Positions 20,924-33,246 of a DNA stretch of 64,000 bases are shown one piece after another (within the stretch, counting starts at the first letter, position 1; the number at the start of each line of letters is the position of its first letter). The stretch spans positions 6,815,393-6,879,392 of the forward strand of contig CP099851.1 of the NCBI GenBank assembly GCA_030062745.1, written 5' to 3'. The notes under the pieces were generated by a model that was given only the letters and a program-made list of their open reading frames with translations, searched no databases and was not told the origin of the DNA. The stretch is from Capitulum mitella (lineage: Eukaryota > Arthropoda > Thecostraca > Pollicipedomorpha > Pollicipedidae). The position numbers were made by a program, and so were the translations under genes.

Positions 20924-21950
20924 TTAACCCGACCCAGACTGCTGGGGGGGGGGGGGAGCTGACAGGTCCCCGAGTTTTTTCGAAGATTAACAGAGAACAA
21001 ACATACCCAGCGCAATGTCATGTGTACGGTTTGCTTGATCCTATTTACAACTTGTGCCGACGTTTTGTACAGGCGCAACAAATATCATTCTCAGGTTTTC
21101 AGAAGTTTCTTTCGTCGTTTTTTCTCCCTTTTTAAACATGGAGTGATGGAGACTTTTAGTGACCGCCATTTGGAAAAGTATCACTGACCTCCAGCTACTG
21201 ACACGCGGTCAGGCCACCAATTAACTGGCGTGGTCAAAAGTAAACCGTCCTCAAAATCAGCGATGAATGACTTGGAACGCATGGCAAATTGCGGAAGTCG
21301 GTGTCAAAGCTGCTAACGACACCCAAAAACTAACAAAATTTTCAAATAATGGTAAGGCTGCAGATAAACGAGCTTGTACGAATGATGCTAGCCTATTGCG
21401 TATATTGGCAGCTAGTGATTTTTTTCACCAAATAAACACGGGAAACAATACCACAAGCCCCCAGTATGAAGAAAAGTGAACTAGAAAGGCCTGTTTCATG
21501 AAGAAAAACTAAAATTAGCGTCCGACTGTTCCACTCTGCCTTAGGCGCCGGTACCCGCCTCGCTGAGCGCAGAAATAGCAGTATCTTTAACGTCACGTTC
21601 CGCGTAAATATTCAACAGATTACAGAAATAAGATATGCATCGGTATCTGCGGAAATCTGTCTGTCCGTGGGTACTGTTATTTGGTTTTTCAGTCACATCC
21701 CTTGAGAGACAGGGCGCTTCTTGAGTCCATGGAGTCAGATATGAAAAGCCGTATGTAGAGCGTAAAGGACTTAAATATTCTCCAGAAATTAAAACGACAT
21801 AAGTTTTTCGCTCTACTCGTCACGAACTCTCGATTGGTATGTTTATGTTTATTGTGCGACAAATCGTTCGCGAGTTAGAGGAGGAGGGACTGTTAAAAAC
21901 ACCCCCAGTCGGTCGTGCATGGCGCTGACTGCCAGTTGCGCGCGGGTCAA
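20924..21950 (+). mobile_element. Old, diverged family A copy A4
   Basis: It starts TTTTAACCCGACC followed by ACTGCTGGGGGGGG and ends CGCGGGTCAA, a mutated TTAA. Family blocks remain in order, including the TTTAGTGACCG(C)CATT block near 21153, the GATGAATGACT block, and the terminal GTGCGACAAATCGTTCGCGAG block in two parts. Divergence from A1/A2 is clearly greater than among the younger copies. Confidence 0.65.
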
Positions 21951-22639
21951 CGTGATTCAAACTGCTGACCACCAGGCTCGCATAGTGTACGCGCACAGTG
22001 CAGTTTTTACTCTTTTCATCGGCAGATTACCTGATCTTCTATTGGCATTGCAATCGGCCACTTATTGTTAAACATTGTTTAACAGTCGTTATGGCAATTA
22101 CAACTGCCATTTAGAGTTGTAAGAAATTGCCGGCTATCAAAGATGGTGTACCTCTGGTCATGCCCACCGGCACCAGATTAAATGTTAGCCCACATTGAAT
22201 CGAGCGTCGTTAGCCACAAGACATCGAGAGTCTCTGGCTAGTTTTAGTTGGTCCGAGCGAAAGGCCAAACTAAAAGCTGGAATTCTTAAACAAAGCAAGG
22301 ACAATGAAGGAATGTGTTCGGCAGACGTTGGTGCAAGAACAAGTAGCTTAAAGATTGTCTGGGGGAGACGGTTTATGAAACCTGCATCAAAATGGGAACT
22401 TTTTTGTTAAACACAAGCTAACTCTGTGCGAGCAGTTACAGTGCTCCATGCAAGTATTGGCTCAAACAGCATAAAACAAGTCCAAATTAAACGCGTTTTT
22501 GGAAGGTGGTGCTCAATGCTTGGGCCAAAGTAGCATATCAAAAGCCAGTTTCTAGTACCGATGTTATAAATCAATTTATATGGTTTAAGGAAGACATCCC
22601 AGTGAACGCGCTGATAGAAATTAAAATGTAGGGTTTTAT

Positions 22640-22935
22640 ATTGCCAAGGAATGAAGAAAAAAGATGCTTTTTCACACAGAATGCTAGATGGCGATTCAAG
22701 ACTTTAACTGAATGCAAACAAACATTTCCCAGAGGCGATTTTCTAACCTGCTTCACCTTCAAAACCGCTGTTCCGTCGGAATGGAAAATATTGTTTCTTA
22801 ATAACCTTCCACATGACAAGGAATGCGAACCAACGTTAGGCAAGATATGCCAGTTGTTAGCTAAATCATCTAGACAGGTTCCTAGTTCGCGGCAGCAAAA
22901 CTGGAGCACGGAATTTCGTTACCTGCAGGATTAGT
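22640..22935 (+). pseudogene. Possible LINE ORF1 N-terminal remnant
   Basis: A 97-residue open frame rich in aromatic and basic residues ends shortly before the zinc-knuckle region. The link to ORF1 is positional inference only. Confidence 0.25.
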
Positions 22936-23133
22936 TTGGGAAGTAGTTTATAAGACGGTGAATGAAAAAATGGTGTTATAACAATGTTAAGTGGGCTCAA
23001 AAATCCTACGTATAAATTTTCGAACTAAAATGCCTTAAACTTTACAACAAAAGCAGCGAAGACACGTGGGTTACTTGCTGCGTTTTTGTTGAAACTGCTC
23101 AACATTTGCTTGTGCGTTGTCTTATGATTAGGA

Positions 23134-23466
23134 ATGTGTGGGAAAGAATCGCTACAACAGTTAATCTGGGTCGTATGTGGTGGCAACACGCTTGAGGGCT
23201 CCCTGTGTCCCAAGCCTGCTCGGTGCATCTTTTGCGACTCTATCGAACACTCCACGAACTCAAAGACATGTCCCGTCTGTCTGACAGAAAAGGACATTTG
23301 TGAGCTCAAGGCGAGAACGAATATTCCTATCCCAAAACACAGCGTCAGGTACAGTCAGAGAAAAACCAAAGTCAGAACGCGTATGCTCAAGTCGCATCAA
23401 AAAGCACTATCTATTCGTCTACTCAGACTGATGACATCCCACAGCTTCCTCCACTTCAGCTCTTAA
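23134..23466 (+). pseudogene. LINE ORF1 (gag-like) remnant with zinc-knuckle end
   Basis: The frame contains CPKPARCIFCDSIEHSTNSK and TCPVCLTEKDI. This matches the last CCHC knuckle of Jockey/I-type ORF1 proteins (C-x2-C-x4-H-x4-C, then CP-x-(W/Y)-x-x-EKEI). The product would be a nucleic-acid-binding RNP protein. Upstream knuckles are degraded. Confidence 0.6.
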
Positions 23467-23879
23467 GCGTCAATGTCGCGAATATAGTTTTGTCGACTCC
23501 CGGTCTAGTCAGGTGCACGCAACGACTGAAACACAGGAAGAGGCTGATGCAAAATGCCTGCGCAAAGGACACCGACAGCTGCACCCGCAACTCCAGGACA
23601 GATTGTGCCCAGGAGATCACCGCAGCTCACGTTCCAGTCACATTCACCACCTCACCACCCCGATGCTGCGGCTCAACCGCGGACTCTGCGGACGGACAAT
23701 CAACCCCCTTCGCCCCGACCCGGCCCCTGTCGATCTCGGGGCCGCCCATCCAGTCACAGTAGGACTCATCAGTGGTAACAGGCCCTTTCAGGGATTCAAA
23801 ACATCTTTAGCTGACTCCCACCCAATGCCATTTTTTCCAGGAGACATGGTTTCTTCCTTCGGTTCTACGAAACAATAAT

Positions 23880-24603
23880 GACCTCTGTTCTACTATGAAA
23901 TTGTGTTTTAGTTAGCAAAAGGACCGAAATCACATCTTTAGTAATGTCTAACATTATATGTTCACAGGAAACACATTTCCTCACACGTATGACTTCAGTC
24001 TACCCGGGCACTCTGTGTTCACAAACGTGATGACGTTCACAGACGCCATGGTGGAGTTGCCATCTATCAAACAATATATCAAACAAAATTGCCATAAATT
24101 GCCATATATCAAACAAAATACCTCGCAGACAGCTATCGGTCCACACAGACCTTCCAAAGATCATCTGCACCGCTCTTATTTCAAACCACCGTATCAGTGT
24201 ATATTCTCTGTATCTCCCCACAGGCGTACCTTTTTGTCTTCAAGGCCTACATAACCACACTGATCAACTCCCACCGCCATTTATCATATGTTCGGACGTC
24301 AACCGCAAACATTTTCTTTGGGGGGCTGGCCAATGCGATAGAGGAGGACTAGTCTATGAACAACTCATAAGAATTAACGCTTTACATGTCTTGAACAACG
24401 GCCCCCCGACACGGTTGGATGAATTCTCTGGACTGGTCCCACACACTGATATCTCGCTGTGTTCAAGCGGTTTAGCTTTTTTCCTTTCACGGGAAATTGA
24501 AAACGACCTTCTTTCTAGTGACCACTTCCCGACAACAGTTCAATACGTTGACAGTGCTACTGACTAACACGTCTGTAATGCGATGCTCCAGCAGGATCAC
24601 TCA
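23880..24603 (+). pseudogene. LINE APE-type endonuclease remnant
   Basis: Translated pieces read IICSQETHFL near 23950 (the QE-T motif of the nuclease), YLPTGVPF near 24215, and LPPPFIICSDVNRKHFLWG near 24265-24320 (the D-x-N motif). These are followed by RGGLVYEQLI, LNNGPPTRLDEFSG and SSDHFPTTV near 24530 (the SDH motif). Together they cover the catalytic signature of an APE-type endonuclease, with a frameshift between the first and later blocks. Confidence 0.7.
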
Positions 24604-25807
24604 TTAACCTGCGTACCACCGTTGGTCCGTAACGATCATGCGCGACTGGGGCGGGGGGGCTACTGGTCGCCCCCCGTCTAACTCGCGAACGGTTGGTCGC
24701 ACCATAAAAATAAGCACACCGTTGGAAAGCTTATGACGGGTACAGCTCGAAACTGGTCTCATTTTTAGTTGTAGATAATATGTAAGCAATTTACGTCCTA
24801 TATATGTTTTCTCATAGCCGACTGCATGAGACCGAGAAATGGCCTGAATCTCAAGGGCTGTGACTAATAACGCATAAACAATGGCACCAGCGCACAAGTA
24901 AAGATTCGCAAGTACCGATACACATCTTATTTCTCAGATCTGTTAAATATATACGCCGAAACGTCGAGCTAAAGGCACGGCAAATCTCGCGCCGGCTGTC
25001 CGCGTGCGCCGCAGCCGTATGCAGTAACAAACTGACGACAACTAATATTAGCGTTCCTTTATTTTTGCGAAAAAAGCCTATCCACGTAAATTTTATTGAT
25101 CTTACTGGTTCTTGTGATGGTTTTTCATGCTTAAATTTTGGGAAAATTCATGAGTTACCTATCTACACAACTGGTGGAGCTTTATTCGCGAGAGCCTGTT
25201 TGTTTCCAAAATATGTTACTTTTTCAATTTTTTTAGTTTCCTGTTATTACTTCCGTCTGTGCACGCTAGTTCTGCCATTTTCCACCCATTCTGAGTAATT
25301 CATCGCTAATTTTGGCGGTGGTATATTTTGGCTTACTACAGTTATTCGTGACCTGACCTCAGGTCAATGGCTGGAAGTCATTGATACTTTGCCCAATGAC
25401 GGTAACTAGATGTCTGCTTCACTCAGCACTAAAAATGTTATGAAATATTCCGTCAGTTTCCGAAAAAACGACGACATGTCTTAAAAATCGGCTTGACCTT
25501 AGGTCAATGACCTGGAAAATTCCAAAAATCTGAGATGAGAGATTTGTTGCGTCTATCAGGATCACTAATCCCTGAAAGTATTATTGAGATATCTTGTTTT
25601 CCGAAAAAAGTTAGAGGGCGCTAAACTTTTTTAGACATAGGTCTGTTTGACCTGACCTGACCTGAAATCAAGATTTTGACACAAGATGTAAAAATGATGA
25701 CGCAATAGGTACACAAATTTTCGTGACTCTGTGTTTGTTTATTTTCTCGCAATCCCAGAAAAACCTCAGGGGGGCTGTCAACAGCCCCCCAGTCGGAAGC
25801 GGGTTAA
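24604..25807 (-). mobile_element. TTAA-flanked MITE, family A copy A5, inside the LINE
   Basis: This reverse-orientation copy runs from TTAACCTGCG to GCGGGTTAA. One TTAA is duplicated on either side. Removing the element rejoins LINE sequence from the endonuclease end to the segment reading KADWNSF. This gives direct evidence that it landed in an existing LINE. Confidence 0.85.
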
Positions 25808-26612
25808 AAAAGCTGACTGGAACTCTTTCTGAGGCGAGTGTCAAATCGCCGTGCAATTCACCGATGTTGGCTTTGCCTGCATAAAAGTACTAGAATCGAT
25901 TATTTCTGCTGCGCGAGGCCATATCCCAACATCCAAGCCAAAGACGAAATACGGGTGTCCTTGAGCGTCTGACGCCTGCAAGCAGGCAATGGCAGCACGA
26001 AAAAGAGTTCCAAATGGCTTCCGTCCCAACATAGACAACCCCACTACTCTCCTTGGCTACAAAAAGGAAACAGCCAAAGCTACACGAATTATTGGAGAAG
26101 CTAAGCGGCGCAGTTGGCTGAAGGTTCTGAGTAAATTCACTACCTCCACATCCTTGCACAAATTATGGGATACTGCTCGAAGTTTTATGCACAAAAACAA
26201 GTTCCAGCGTTCTTTTACAGGTCTAAAAATCCAAGGAATCCAGGTAGAACTTAGGTAGCTGGCCCAGACGTAGTGGCCAGTCACCTAGGTCAGTTTTATT
26301 CCCAACTGTCGTCCTCCATGAACTACGACTCAGGCTTTCGTATTCAAGATGCTCTTATGACAAACAAGATGCCGGACTTTGATCTCGATTCAACCAACAC
26401 AGACTTATACAATAGTCTTCTTTCTTTACACGAGCAGAATTCATCCACAGATTAATCAGCTCCAACATCGGTTGGCCTGGACCTCATTCACCACGAATTT
26501 TTTAAGCAGCTTGACGACACCCAGAAAGCAGACTCCATACCTGAAATATGTCTGGACACACAGCGAAGTCGCCACGGCTTGAAAATACGCCTTTGTGGTT
26601 CCTATTTGAACT
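25808..26612 (+). pseudogene. LINE ORF2 segment between endonuclease and RT
   Basis: It begins KADWNSFSEAS, then reads KETAKATRIIGEAKRRSWLK and LHKLWDTARSF (25989-26258). Both are typical of the linker before the RT of Jockey-like LINEs. It ends near a KYAFVVPI segment at about 26590-26612. Several stops and frame changes are present. Confidence 0.65.
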
Positions 26613-27867
26613 CGGCACAGTGTTGACTAGAGTGTTGTTGTACCCGCAACCCTCTGGGGTGTCAAAAGGGGCACTCCTGCTTCCTCCGGATCAAATGGTC
26701 GGATCTGAACCGACCTGCCACCAATCGATAAACATGACTCTTGTGATTCAGAAAAGGCTATGTTAGCCCTGGTCACATGACTGGTGACGTCACGGGTCAC
26801 GTAAAACGTATTACACGACGTCTGAAAAGCTCCCATCGGTCGACGTACATTATAACGTCGGCAATACTGATCTTAAAGCCTTGAAATGGGTATCAAAAGA
26901 AAGGTCACGATCTTTTGTATCAGAAGCATGGCAAAATGTCAAAAATGTTTGGTAAAGGTCAACCTAAATCAGGTGAAATATTGCTCTTAATTTACATGCT
27001 AAAAATCGATAGGTACTCGCAGCTTTTTTTATCCGCGTGACAAAAAGGACTGAAATGAAATCCTCTGATGATCAGTTCTGCATTGTCTGTTTTTCATTCA
27101 GTCAAGCTTAGTCTAGGTCAGGTCGGATAAAGCTGCATTATTCTTCCTGGCAAAGAGCAATAAGGACTCACTGGGATCTTTACCTGCGTCCAGTATAGAA
27201 CTGGAGTAAAGACTCGTGATAATAGAATCCGCGCTATCTGCTCTTTATCGGGCCAAGGTCAAGCCTGGTCAGGACAGACAGTCGTTTTTCTTTTTCTTAC
27301 TAGGAACAATAATTCCTGTTCACTGCTACTGAACGATTTTCCATAGGCAATGTTGTATTACATTTCGTTTTGATATCTGTCTATGACGTGACTTTACATA
27401 ACGTTACGCTGCATTTGGTGAACCTTGCTAAGATGCGCATTTAGATTTTCTTGTCTTGCTTAAACGATAGGGAAGGTCAGCAGGAACCACTTCGATCACC
27501 CACCATGCAAATCAGTCCAACTGTCATGTATGTGACCTAGCATGACCTCTAATGTTGACGCTTTACGGTTGTGTGTTCTTTTGAGGACCATTTTTTATGT
27601 AATTTAAAATAATTCATGCCTTATATTCGCGACAGTTGTAACAAAAAAACCAAGCATGTTCGTGTTACCGTCCGAAGAGGTGAAAACATTCATGCAAAGG
27701 CCAATTTATGACGTTATATCTCCATGATCTGACAAAGCATGGCAATGATTTTGGTGTTAAAATATGTAAAATTGATTGGTAAACAGGTACTTAAAATTTG
27801 GTTGGGCTGGCTTCAACGGTTTAGAAGTTATTCAAGAAAAATCGAAAGGATGCCCTTTTTGACATCC
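26613..27867. mobile_element. Unclassified insertion of about 1.25 kb in the LINE
   Basis: LINE homology stops after the VVPI segment and resumes at 27868 with KPTDVPESYRQ. Between them is unrelated AT-rich sequence. Near its edges are imperfect inverted repeats: TGGGGTGTCAAAAGGGGCA at 26655 and its inverse, GCCCTTTTTGACATCCCCA, at 27852-27870. The exact borders and target duplication are not resolved, and no coding capacity is seen. Confidence 0.5.
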
Positions 27868-28807
27868 CCAGGCGGTGTAAAACCTACAGACGTACCTGAG
27901 TCTTACCGACAAAGTCAGCTTACTTCTTGTTTACGCAAAATCATGGAAAGAGTGGTGAATTCCGGGATGTCGCAGCACGCCAAAAAGATTGCAGATCTTA
28001 TCGAAATGTTAATGTGTTTTCCACCATGGGCGAACCACAGTTGACCGCGTACTGCACCTTGGTTCAGACACACGCGGTGGCTTCTTTGCAAGAAAGATTA
28101 TCGTAGCAATTTTCCTTGATGTCAGGCACGCATATAATATCGTGTTTCGGTCAGGTCTTCTTACAAAAGTCCGTAACCTAGGTTCCCATGGACATTTCAT
28201 GCATTTTGTAAATGCTTATCTCAGCGGCCGGACACTGCAAGTTAAAAGAGGAACCCTTTCGGACTCCTTCCCCTCGGACATTGGTGTGGTCCGGGGTGGG
28301 GTCATTTCTCCTCTAATTTTTTTGCTCACGATTAATCATGTCTTCCACGAATGACCGGCTGATGTGTCTCACGCACTTTGCGCAGACGGCTGTGCTCTGT
28401 GGTCAACCGGGAAAAACCTGCGGCCGATTTTTCTTACCCTCCAGTTGTCTCAGACACGGATACAGATAAATATATCTTTTAGATGACAGATCCACAGTGG
28501 TGGCTTTTTGCTGTCATGCGTCGGATCGCTAAAAACATTAATATGCGTAATCGGTTCAAGCGGACTACGCATATTCTCTGCTGGATAGTCTCTTTCCCGA
28601 ATTGGAGACAGGGCCAAAAAATGGGGACTGTCATTCTCCATACTGGAATCGAAAGCAACGATTAAAAAAAGAAATACGTAAGAAAAGAGCAGTGGAAAGC
28701 TCCGATGGATCTTCTCCCCAAAGGACAGGCAATCAAATTTCTGGAAAACGTCAGATTTCTAGTATACCTGAGTACCAACTTAAATTTCATCACTAACATC
28801 CAATACC
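27868..28807 (+). pseudogene. LINE reverse transcriptase remnant
   Basis: Pieces read KPTDVPESYRQ, LTSCLRKIMERVVN, then RTTVDRVLHLG, IVAIFLDVRHAYNIVF (RT motif with catalytic Asp), LSGRTLQVKRG, and GVVRGGVISPLIFLLTINHV (the G-x-PQGS-x-LSP motif, degraded). The YADD-type region is replaced by ALCADGCALW. The end reads IKFLENVRFLVYLSTNLNFI. Stops interrupt throughout. Confidence 0.7.
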
Positions 28808-30014
28808 TTGACCATATTCCCGACAGCGGGCTGAATCCGCCCACTCGGGTTTTTTGCTTGCCAATTCCAGGATTTTTGACGCAGCTTCACGAGACTTGGC
28901 CCTCTTCCTAGCTATTCTTTATACGTGCTGTAACAAGATTTCCTAATTCTATTTTGCTGAGGGGCGGGTCTATGCAACGTTTTTGGGAGGCACCTCATGC
29001 CATTTTTGACCCTGTTAAGGGTAAAAGGGAAATATCTGCCAAAAATAGCATTTTCAAGATAGAACTTGAAACCTTATATGAATGTATAGGTAAACAGTTG
29101 AGTAATATTTAAATGCAATTTTGCTCATCTCAGGTCATTTCACAAATGCAAGTGAAGGTCAAAAACTAAGAATTCGTTTTATAGTAATAGTTCTGGCGGC
29201 ATTTTTTCAAATGCTAAACCCGAAATATACGCGTGGAAAGGTGCCCCTACTTGTGTACCAAGTTTCAGCTTGATATCAGATCGGGTCACGGAGCTATGAC
29301 TTGAATGTCAGTGCGCGTACCCTACATCACAACAACCGTAAAATGGAATTTTAGGAACAGAGTGAATTCAAATGATTGGAAACGTTTTCAAATAACACAA
29401 AATGCACAGAAAATCATTCCAAGCGACTCTAAGGTCATTAGAGGTCATTTAAGATCCAAGACTGTATGTTGGCCTGAAAAATATGTGACAATGACCGTTT
29501 CCCTCTTTTTTTTATCCCTGGCACCGCCTACGCTAACGTTATGCAAACACTGCAATACAGTTTGCTCGTTTTCAGCATTACACGACAAGAAGAATCTAAA
29601 AAAAAACGTTTTGAACTTTTTTGTAAATTCAGTTTTGGAAAAGTAGTCCTATTTTTGAGATCCTGTGAACAGCCATGAATTTTCTCAGAATTTCAAATGT
29701 ATGGACCAATGGTAAAAGCCCTATTCATAATCTCCCGATTCACGCCAGTTCCCTCAAAATTGGTCCATAAACAACAGAGTTACAACAAGTCCAAAAATAT
29801 CCCCATTTGACTTTTTTGCCCCCTGCATCTATTCTTTTCAGAAATTTCAAAACTTCTTTTCATAAAGATGTAGTTAACGTCATGGCAAATCGATTGGCAT
29901 TTGTTGCAATGAAATAGTATCTGTAGTTCTCGAAATCTCAGGGGGGCCGAATCCGCCCCCCCCCCCCCCACCGGGAATCGGCCATACCGTCTAGCCTTCC
30001 GGAAATAGGGTTAA
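28808..30014 (-). mobile_element. TTAA-flanked MITE, family B copy B2, inside the LINE
   Basis: Reverse orientation relative to B1. It starts TTGACCATATTCCCG (a mutated TTAA end) and ends with GTCTAGCC and a decayed GGAAATAGGGTTAA. It separates the RT thumb region from the LINE C-terminal part. Its old left end suggests greater age than A5. Confidence 0.8.
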
Positions 30015-31295
30015 GACCAGAGCGTTAGGAAGAATTTCCTTTCTCTAATCTAATTGCATAGCTGGTTCGGGCCTCGGGGCGGATAGGAAAACTCTTCTCC
30101 ATATGTACTTCGTATTGATCAGGCCAGTTATGGAATATGGTGCTCAAGTCTTTGAACAATTGTCAGGGGCCATTCTGTCTTTAGAGACCATACCGAACGC
30201 TTGGCTGGGAATCATACTGGGTGCCCTGCATATCTCACCAGTTGAGAGTCTCAGAGTTGAGGCTAACGTGCCGCCACTGTCGTTAAGGAGGTGAGAGACG
30301 ACCACACGTTATTTTCTACCGATTCTAAGCGACCGAGGACACCCCTGCTACCACCTAAAACACTGGAATAACCTAGGCACATGAACGAACAAGGAATTTA
30401 TGGATTCTGTGGTCTTCTTCTGTCACAACGCTTTCATGAAGTCTGCGGAGACATAGGCTTCTTGGCACCGACCAACGTCAGCAAAATTCAAAGTAGCCAC
30501 CCTCCTTGGACCAGCTCTCAGATCAATTCCCGGATGCTTGTCTGACAAAGTAAGAGGTTCCTGAATTATAATGAAGCACATGAGGTGTTTTTGCAGTTTA
30601 TTGAAAAGCATCCGGACTACCATTTTATTGTTACCAATGGCTCCAAGGCACAGGATACAGTACGGTGCGTTTTTGTGTACAGACAAATCGCCGGACGACA
30701 CAGATCACAGGATAAAATTTCCGCTTTTAATGCGGAACTTCGCCGTCCATCAAAACATGAGATTTGTACAGGCCCAAGGCATCCGGAAATCGGCTGTCTG
30801 TTCTGACTCGCTCTCCGCCCCTCAGGCGCTACAGTCTGCGCAGGGCGGACGCCTTCACCGTCCTTGTATTCGACTTGTATTGCGACATAACAGACAAGGG
30901 TATGGTCTTTAAAGTTCTGTGGACTCCCAGTCACCAACGCACACGTGGAAACGAAAAAGCAAATATGCGAGCAAAGGAAGCCTTACGCATAACAATAGTT
31001 ACCCCGGCCCCAGTTGGTCACAGAGACTTTTTTCCAGAAATAAGGAAAGGTATTAACCAACACTTAAATGCGTATTTGCGTAGCCGACCTGGTCCAACAC
31101 TTCTGAAACACATCGCAAATTCGGTTGCTGAATGGAATGCTAGTTGCCGCCAAAACCGCCGGGAAGAAACTATTTTAACATGTTTACGACTGGGACCCAC
31201 AAGACTGACTTATTCACACAGTAATGCATCACTCAGGCAAACCTCCATGCGTCCTATGCAACTCATATCTTTCAATATCGCGCATACCTTTTGAC
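30015..31295 (+). pseudogene. LINE RT C-terminus and RNase H remnant
   Basis: The sequence reads YFVLIRPVMEYGAQVFEQL and GALHISPVESLRVEANVPPL (30103-30294), the usual LINE segment after the RT. This is followed by an RNase H-like domain: TNGSK, NAELR, then SDSLSAPQALQS in another frame, and LWTPSHQRTRGNEKAN (30901-30960). It continues with EETILTCLRLGPTRLTYSH near the C-terminus. Frameshifts separate the blocks. Confidence 0.7.
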
Positions 31296-31689
31296 TGCCA
31301 GAGTTACCACAGAAAAAGAGAATATCTACGACTGACGTCACGAAGCTTGACCTACCATTCTCACCACACGGTATATTAGGAAACAACGAACCAGTTCTAA
31401 AAACTCTGATGTGTTTCTTGAAACAAATGCACCTGTTTTCTCGGCTCTGTCGAGACGTTTTCCCACATATTTCTCTGCCCACACTCTTCAGTTAAAACAT
31501 GTACTGTTTAGCAACCAAGGTTGGTATTACATAATTTCTCATACCACTAGACCCTCCAGACAAGCTGCGTCATCGACGCTTGAGCCCGAGAGGCTGTGCG
31601 CCTTAACTACAAGAACAAGAACAAGTTTTGTGTTGTTGTTGCTGGTTCAATCCCGTTTTTTGCTTTGAATACGTGGAAAGTCATATAGA

Positions 31690-32035
31690 AGGTTCATGTG
31701 ACGCGGTTATTGCTGCTTTAGCTGCCTAACGATAGCCAACATCTATATGACCGGGTTAACAACTTAACTATGTCCCAGTTTGCAGACAATGGTTCAGATA
31801 TGGTTCAGATATCAGACATCGTTGGGACAACCAAACCAGAGTCTGTTCTGGAAACTTGAGCAAGGTTGCCCAATTGTGGAACACCAGTTCTGGCAGATAT
31901 GCAGCCCAAGGAGTCAGGACCCATACTTTCACACAACCTTCCCAAGATTCTAAAACATTCCCTAAGTTTTTACAGCCACCCTAAAATACACAAAACTAAC
32001 TCGAATTTCAGTCCACAGTAAGGTTTTGGCCTAGC
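31690..32035. other. Unassigned stretch
   Basis: No gene or recognisable repeat apart from a short duplication of ATGGTTCAGATAT near 31790. Confidence 0.4.
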
Positions 32036-32049
32036 GCTTACATTGTGGG

Positions 32050-32195
32050 AAAGTAATGATAATAATAGTATAATAATAATAATAAATAATAATAAATGAT
32101 AAGTAATAACGTGAAATATAACATAAATAATAATAATAAATAATAAATAGATAATAAATCGTAATAATCGTCATAATAATAAATAGTAATCGTAA
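32050..32195. repeat. AAT-rich microsatellite
   Basis: Imperfect TAATAATAAA repeats. The tyrosine-rich open frame read from the other strand is a repeat artefact. Confidence 0.85.
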
Positions 32196-32199
32196 TGCC

Positions 32200-32985
32200 T
32201 GAAATGCAATGTTGACACGTACTTCTTACCATTTCAGCTGGAAGAAGTTGAATACAATAGTGTGGTCACTGAAAAAGTAAACAGTCTTCACAGCCAATTA
32301 CACAGTGTCATGTATGTGGCACCTGGTGTTTTGTTGTAGGTGGTGCTATTTTTTCCTAGGTGATGCTGTTTATTTAAGGTGGTGCTGGAGCACCGCCTGA
32401 GAGATATAAAACTCAGGATGTGCAACCAATCCAGGTTTAATTCGCGGTATTGGGATGGATCACAAAACGTTCTGAATTAATCCAGGCCATTTTGTATCCT
32501 GCAACCCAGCTGCAAAAAACCACCTCATTTAGATAAGTTGTCATGTATGGAATCCGCTATAAACGCTGCTCAGACTTGTCTTTGCCATGACCAGCATGGG
32601 AACTCCATGTGGACGTTGCTATCGTCACCTGTCAACGAGCTCACGTAGTTTGTGTCAATGACGAGCACCCAGGCGTCCCTAGTGCGCCAACAGATGTTTA
32701 GCTCGTGGTATATTTACGATGAAGACGCTTGTTATCTTTGCGATGGATTCCTCATTCACTGTTTATTTTACTTACACAAAACAAGCCGATGGAGATAATG
32801 GCAAGTATTTGAGTTGTTTCTTTACTACTTGCATGTGTGCTGACAACCCACATGTTCGTATTTCTAATAATGACTCGTGGTTAAAGGAACCTAGCATCAT
32901 CGAAATGAGTTCACAGTGTAGAGAATAGCCGCACGTCGTTCCTACTGCAGGCAGCAGTATTTATTATTACTGCAGACGGCCGTTG
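32200..32985. other. Unassigned stretch
   Basis: No convincing gene. The 69-codon frame at 32719-32928 starts MKTLVIFAMDSSFTVYF, which looks slightly hydrophobic, but it has no other support. GGTGGTGCT-type triplets recur near 32340-32390. Confidence 0.35.
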
Positions 32986-32990
32986 TTTAA

Positions 32991-33212
32991 TGCAGGAGGT
33001 GACGGGTACGCTTATGCAGACCATGCGGCCTTGACTCGTCTGCACTGGATGGTAGCGGCGTACTCGTACCAGCCAGGTGCGACTGTTGTTGATTGCGGGA
33101 GGTGACGAGTCCGCTTATGCAGACCATGATTGATTGATTTGATTGATTTGAATTTGAATGATTCGCCTGCGATGTATGGTAATGGCGTGCTCGCACCAGC
33201 CAGGTGCGCGGC
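32991..33212. repeat. Two-copy tandem duplication, about 110-bp unit
   Basis: Each copy starts GCAGGAGGTGACGGGT or GCGGGAGGTGACGAGT, includes CGCTTATGCAGACCATG, and ends CACCAGCCAGGTGCG or similar. The second copy contains a TGATT microsatellite insertion near 33127. Confidence 0.75.
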
Positions 33213-33246
33213 CTAAAGAATACGTTGGTGGTGGAGGGAGGGCCCC

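Larger units (their letters stand above)
22600..31640 (+). mobile_element. Decayed non-LTR retrotransposon (Jockey/I-like LINE), interrupted
   Basis: ORF1 zinc-knuckle remnants, an endonuclease, reverse transcriptase and an RNase H domain follow in order on the plus strand. They are broken by stops and frameshifts and by three insertions: A5 (24604-25807), an unknown insert (about 26613-27867) and B2 (28808-30014). The 3' side near 31610-31640 has CAAGAA repeats that could be the tail. An RNase H domain after the RT favours the I/Jockey group. The 5' end is uncertain. This copy cannot be active. Confidence 0.7.
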
